From Alphaproteobacteria bacterium (GTDB lineage: Bacteria; Pseudomonadota; Alphaproteobacteria; UBA6615): a stretch of DNA of 64,000 bases. The stretch lies in NCBI GenBank assembly GCA_009691025.1, contig SHWB01000006.1, positions 33,205 through 97,204 of the forward strand. The letters run 5' to 3'. Under the pieces are notes generated by a model. That model did no database searches. It was not told where the DNA came from and worked only from the letters and a program-made list of their open reading frames with translations. The position numbers and the translations under genes are program-made. Below are positions 61,379 through 64,000 of this stretch, piece after piece (position 1 is the first letter of the stretch; each line of letters starts with the position of its first letter).

Positions 61379-62065
61379 TCATGCCGGCCCCGGCGTGACG
61401 TCGGGCGGGCGCAGATAGAGCGGCCGCGGCGGGGTGCGGCCGGCCGCGGGATCGGCGGCCAGCAGTGCGGCGGCCTCCGCCGCCACGTCCGCCGCCCGCA
61501 CATGGCCGGGGCCGGCCGGCATATGGAGGGCATGGCCGGCCAGCAGGGCTGCGATCTGGGCCGCCGCGTCGCCGGCCAGCGCGAGGCCGGGCGCCGCGGC
61601 GAAGGCCGGCGGCAGCCAGTCGGCCAGCGCCGCCGGCAGCACGGCGGCCGGCGGCGCGAGGGGCACGAGATCGGGTCCGAGCGCCTGCAGGTAGATTTCC
61701 TGCCGCCGGCTCGCCAGCGCCACGAGATACGGCCAGGCGGCTGGCGCCGGCGCGGCGGCGCGGGCGCCCCGGGCGGCGGCGGCGAAGGAGGACACGCCGA
61801 GGCACGGCTTGCCCGCCGCCAGCGCGAGGCCGCGCGCCGTGGCGATGGCGATGCGCAGGCCGGTGAAGCTGCCGGGCCCGATGGCGACGGCGATGGCGTC
61901 GAGCGCGGCCCAGGCGGTGCCCGCCATCGCCTCGGCGACGAGGCCGGCCAGCACGGCGTCCTGGCCGCGCGCCTGTTCGACGAGGCGGCCGGCGTGGACC
62001 GTGCCGTCGTCCCACAGCGCCGCCGAGCAGGCGTCGCCGGCGCTGTCGAGGGCGAGCAGCTTCAT
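61379..62065 (-). CDS. tsaB: tRNA threonylcarbamoyladenosine protein TsaB
   Basis: Partner of TsaD and TsaE in making t6A37 of tRNA. The 228-residue protein of the ASKHA fold has the typical opening KLLALDSAGDACSAAL, AIGPGSFTGLRIAIATARGLA and a GSFTGLR loop. The start ATG at 62065 is followed directly by family sequence; the longer frame is not conserved. It stops 10 nt before rimI. Confidence 0.93.
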   Translation of the reverse strand: MKLLALDSAGDACSAALWDDGTVHAGRLVEQARGQDAVLAGLVAEAMAGTAWAALDAIAVAIGPGSFTGLRIAIATARGLALAAGKPCLGVSSFAAAARGARAAAPAPAAWPYLVALASRRQEIYLQALGPDLVPLAPPAAVLPAALADWLPPAFAAAPGLALAGDAAAQIAALLAGHALHMPAGPGHVRAADVAAEAAALLAADPAAGRTPPRPLYLRPPDVTPGPA

Positions 62066-62165
62066 GGGGTCGCACGGCCTCGCATCGCCTGCCGGCGCCG
62101 TCGCGGCGACTCGGCTGCGGCCCGATAGCATCGCCGCAGCGCCGCGTCACGCGTGATGGAGCCGC

Positions 62166-62717
62166 ATGAGCCTCGTCGAGATCACCCCCGAAGCCCATGG
62201 CGTGGCGATCGACCTCGCCTATGCGACGGCCGGCAATTTCACCGGCCGTCCGGTGTACCGCACCGCGCATTGCTTCCTGCACGCGGACGCCGCTGCGGCA
62301 CTGCTGCGCGCGTCGGTCCTGGCGCGCGAGATCGGCCACGGCCTGCTGGTGCTCGACGCCTACCGGCCGCCCGAGGCGCAGCAGAAGCTGTGGGACCACA
62401 CGCCAAATCCCGACTACGTCGTGCCGCCCGAGCGCGGCTCACCGCACAGCCGCGGAGTCGCCGTCGACCTGACGCTGACGGACGCCGCCGGGCGTCCGCT
62501 AGACATGGGCACGGAATTCGACGACTTCACGCCGCGCGCACATCACGACGTCGCCGAACTGCCGGTTGCCATGCGCCGCAACCGCTGCGTGCTGCTCGGC
62601 CTGATGTCCACGGCGGGATGGGACTTCTACCGGCGCGAATGGTGGCACTACCAGCTCTTCGACGCGCGCCGATACGCGCGGGTGTCGGATGCCGACGCGC
62701 CGCGCCGGATGATGTGA
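62166..62717 (+). CDS. D-alanyl-D-alanine dipeptidase (VanX/DdpX family)
   Basis: Zinc-dependent M15D peptidase of 183 residues that hydrolyses D-Ala-D-Ala. Zinc and catalytic motifs are SPHSRGVAVDLTL (S-x-H-x6-D) and REWWHYQLF (E-x2-H). No signal peptide is seen, so it is likely cytoplasmic, as VanX is. Other cues: DAYRPPEAQQKLW and DMGTEFDDFTPRAHH. No VanA- or VanH-type genes are nearby, so it is more likely a catabolic or wall-recycling dipeptidase than a glycopeptide-resistance gene. It diverges from tsaB. Confidence 0.9.
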   Translation: MSLVEITPEAHGVAIDLAYATAGNFTGRPVYRTAHCFLHADAAAALLRASVLAREIGHGLLVLDAYRPPEAQQKLWDHTPNPDYVVPPERGSPHSRGVAVDLTLTDAAGRPLDMGTEFDDFTPRAHHDVAELPVAMRRNRCVLLGLMSTAGWDFYRREWWHYQLFDARRYARVSDADAPRRMM

Positions 62718-62823
62718 CCCGGCGGCACGGCGGCCGGCTTGAACCGTCCCCGCTGCGCCATTAATCTTACGCCATCGGTAACGGGACGGACCACGGATTT
62801 GCTGCGCGCGCGCAGCATGGGTA

Positions 62824-63858
62824 ATGGCGGCTTCGCTGCGATACCTGTCGGACCTCGCGCTGTCCACGGTGTCATGCCTCGGCGTAGCCGCGCCGGCGCT
62901 GGCCGCCGATTCGGCCGTGATCTTCATGTACCACCGCTTCGGCGAGAGCGCCTACCCGAAGACCAATGTGCGCATCGAGCAGTTCGAGGAGCATGTTGGC
63001 GAGCTGGCGCGCGGCGGATACGCCGTGCTGCCGGTGCCGCAGATCCTAGCCGCCATCCGCGACGGCAAGCCGCTGCCCGACCGCGCCGTCGGCATCGCCA
63101 TCGACGACGCCTACAGCCCGACCTGGGACGTCGCCTGGCCGCGCCTGCGCCGCGCTGGCCTGCCGGTGACGCTGTTCGTGTCGACCGAGGTGCACGACCG
63201 CGCCCAGCAGGGCTACCTGAGATGGGACCAGATCCGCGCCCTGCGCGACCAGGGCGTGACCATCGGCGCCCATACGGTCTCGCATCTGCACATGGCGGCC
63301 AACGACAATGCGCGCAACGACGAGGACCTGGCGCGCTCCAACGCCAGCTTCGAGGCAGAGCTCGGCGCGCGCCCGGCGATCTTCGCCTACCCCTATGGCG
63401 AATCCAGCCTCGAAGTCGCCGAGCTGGTGCGCGCGGCCGACTACGAATTTGCCTTCGGCCAGCATTCCGGCGTGGTCCACGCCACGGCCGATCCGTTCTA
63501 CCTGCCGCGCTTCGCCATCAACGATAATTTCGGCGATCTCGAGCGCTTCCTCCTCGCCGCGCGCGCACTGCCGATACCGGTGCGCGACCTGTCGCCGCCC
63601 AACCCGACGCTGCGCGCCAACCCGCCGCTGTTCGGCTTCACCATCGCCGACGATGTCGGCCCGCTCGACGACCTTGCCTGCTACGCCAGCGGCCTCGGTC
63701 CGCTGCAACTCCAGCGGCTTGGCCCGCGCGTCTAGGCGCGGCTGGAGCGGCCCTTCCCGCCCGGCCGCGCGCGCATCAACTGCACGGCGCGCGCCGGCGA
63801 ACGCTGGCGCTGGATGGGCACCCATTTCTTCGTGCCGGGCGGCAGCAACGCCGACTAG
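62824..63858 (+). pseudogene. Secreted polysaccharide deacetylase (NodB-like) gene with internal TAG
   Basis: From ATG 62824 a signal peptide (LALSTVSCLGVAAPALAA) leads to a NodB-homology domain: FMYHRFGES, the metal/catalytic pair in IAIDDAYSP, HTVSHLHM and AYPYGESS. A TAG at 63733-63735 ends the 303-residue product. The same frame then runs another 40 codons through RLERPFPPGRARINC and RWRWMGTHFFVPGG to a second TAG at 63856-63858. The C-terminal part looks like a natural extension, so the first TAG is probably a nonsense mutation (one base from GAG). A shorter enzyme with an intact catalytic domain may still be made. An IS630-type element starts at about its end. Confidence 0.7.
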
Positions 63859-63885
63859 ACCGTTTCACGATTTATTTGAATCGTA

Positions 63886-64000
63886 TCAGTCGTTGACGAA
63901 GTAGTTGGCGCATTCGTCTGGCTGTATGGTGTCGACGAGCGTGCCGACGTATCGCCGTTTGTCCTCGACGCTTTGTCTTTGAGCGGCTCGCATCCAGTGT
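63886..64000 (-). CDS. IS630-family transposase, C-terminal end only
   Basis: On the minus strand a frame ends with TGA at 63888-63886 and is open to the right edge. Its 37 residues end ECANYFVND, the C-terminal signature of IS630-type transposases (usually TPQECANYF-x-x-AGY). DKRRYVGTLVDTIQPDE precedes it. The usual final Gly-Tyr is missing. Between the stop and the deacetylase end lies ACGATT-N6-AATCGT, a small palindrome likely inside the element's terminal inverted repeat. The rest of the element lies outside the window. Confidence 0.65.
   Translation of the reverse strand, partial: HWMRAAQRQSVEDKRRYVGTLVDTIQPDECANYFVND

Noticed and set aside
62166..62717. Glycopeptide-resistance cluster
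   Set aside because: Only a VanX/DdpX-like dipeptidase is present; there is no VanH, VanA or VanRS-type gene.
62718..62823. TTGAAC-N17-TAATCT as a promoter of the deacetylase gene
   Set aside because: The -10 match is only partial and no other evidence supports it.

Overview
The window is GC-rich chromosomal DNA from an alphaproteobacterium, most likely of the Rhodospirillales or a related group. The evidence is gene order: rpsT-dnaA-dnaN-recF-gyrB, mutM-ubiE-coaBC-dut, an Irr-type Fur protein beside fabA-fabB-fabI, and two long housekeeping blocks on the minus strand (tsaB-rimI-fur-olsB-olsA-miaB-phoH-ybeY-corC-lnt-xre-metK-trmB, then rimP-nusA-ylxR-infB-rbfA-truB-rpsO-pnp). No rRNA, tRNA, CRISPR or prophage was seen.

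Layout. 1-2.6 kb: cobalamin synthesis (cbiD running off the left edge, divergent from cobA-cobB). 2.6-10.6 kb: accessory region with a YcgN protein, a frameshifted DapA-family gene, two EamA exporters flanking a 42-residue Cys-rich peptide gene, a dehydrogenase, an MFS pump, a TauE/SafE protein and a broken second MFS pump. 10.6-22.4 kb: a class A penicillin-binding protein, then gyrB-recF-dnaN-dnaA, an AT-richer 0.7-kb gap that might be a replication origin, rpsT, an enoyl-CoA hydratase and mutM. 22.5-27.4 kb, plus strand: ubiE, coaBC, dut, an Rrf2 regulator, cysK and a MoeB/ThiF protein. 27.5-32.4 kb: a doubly frameshifted 2-hydroxyacid dehydrogenase, an SH3 protein, and a rubrerythrin/Fe-S oxidoreductase/DUF3501 operon downstream of irr with an Irr-type operator. 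32.5-39.8 kb: fabA-fabB-fabI and an RND efflux pair. 40.2-62.1 kb: the two housekeeping blocks, covering RNA decay, translation initiation, tRNA modification, SAM synthesis, lipoprotein maturation, ornithine-lipid synthesis and Fur. 62.1-64 kb: a D-Ala-D-Ala dipeptidase, a polysaccharide deacetylase with an internal stop, and the end of an IS630-type transposase.

The core genes are tightly packed, often with 4-bp overlaps, and mostly intact. At least four accessory genes are broken, MutM lacks one zinc ligand, ubiB is missing from its usual place, and paired palindromic repeats fill several gaps. Together these suggest mild genome erosion or an imperfect assembly. The most distinctive signals are the small Cys-rich peptide gene with its perfect hairpin, the Irr-box/rubrerythrin module, a frameshift that looks templated by an inverted repeat, and the low-GC 3' end of lnt.
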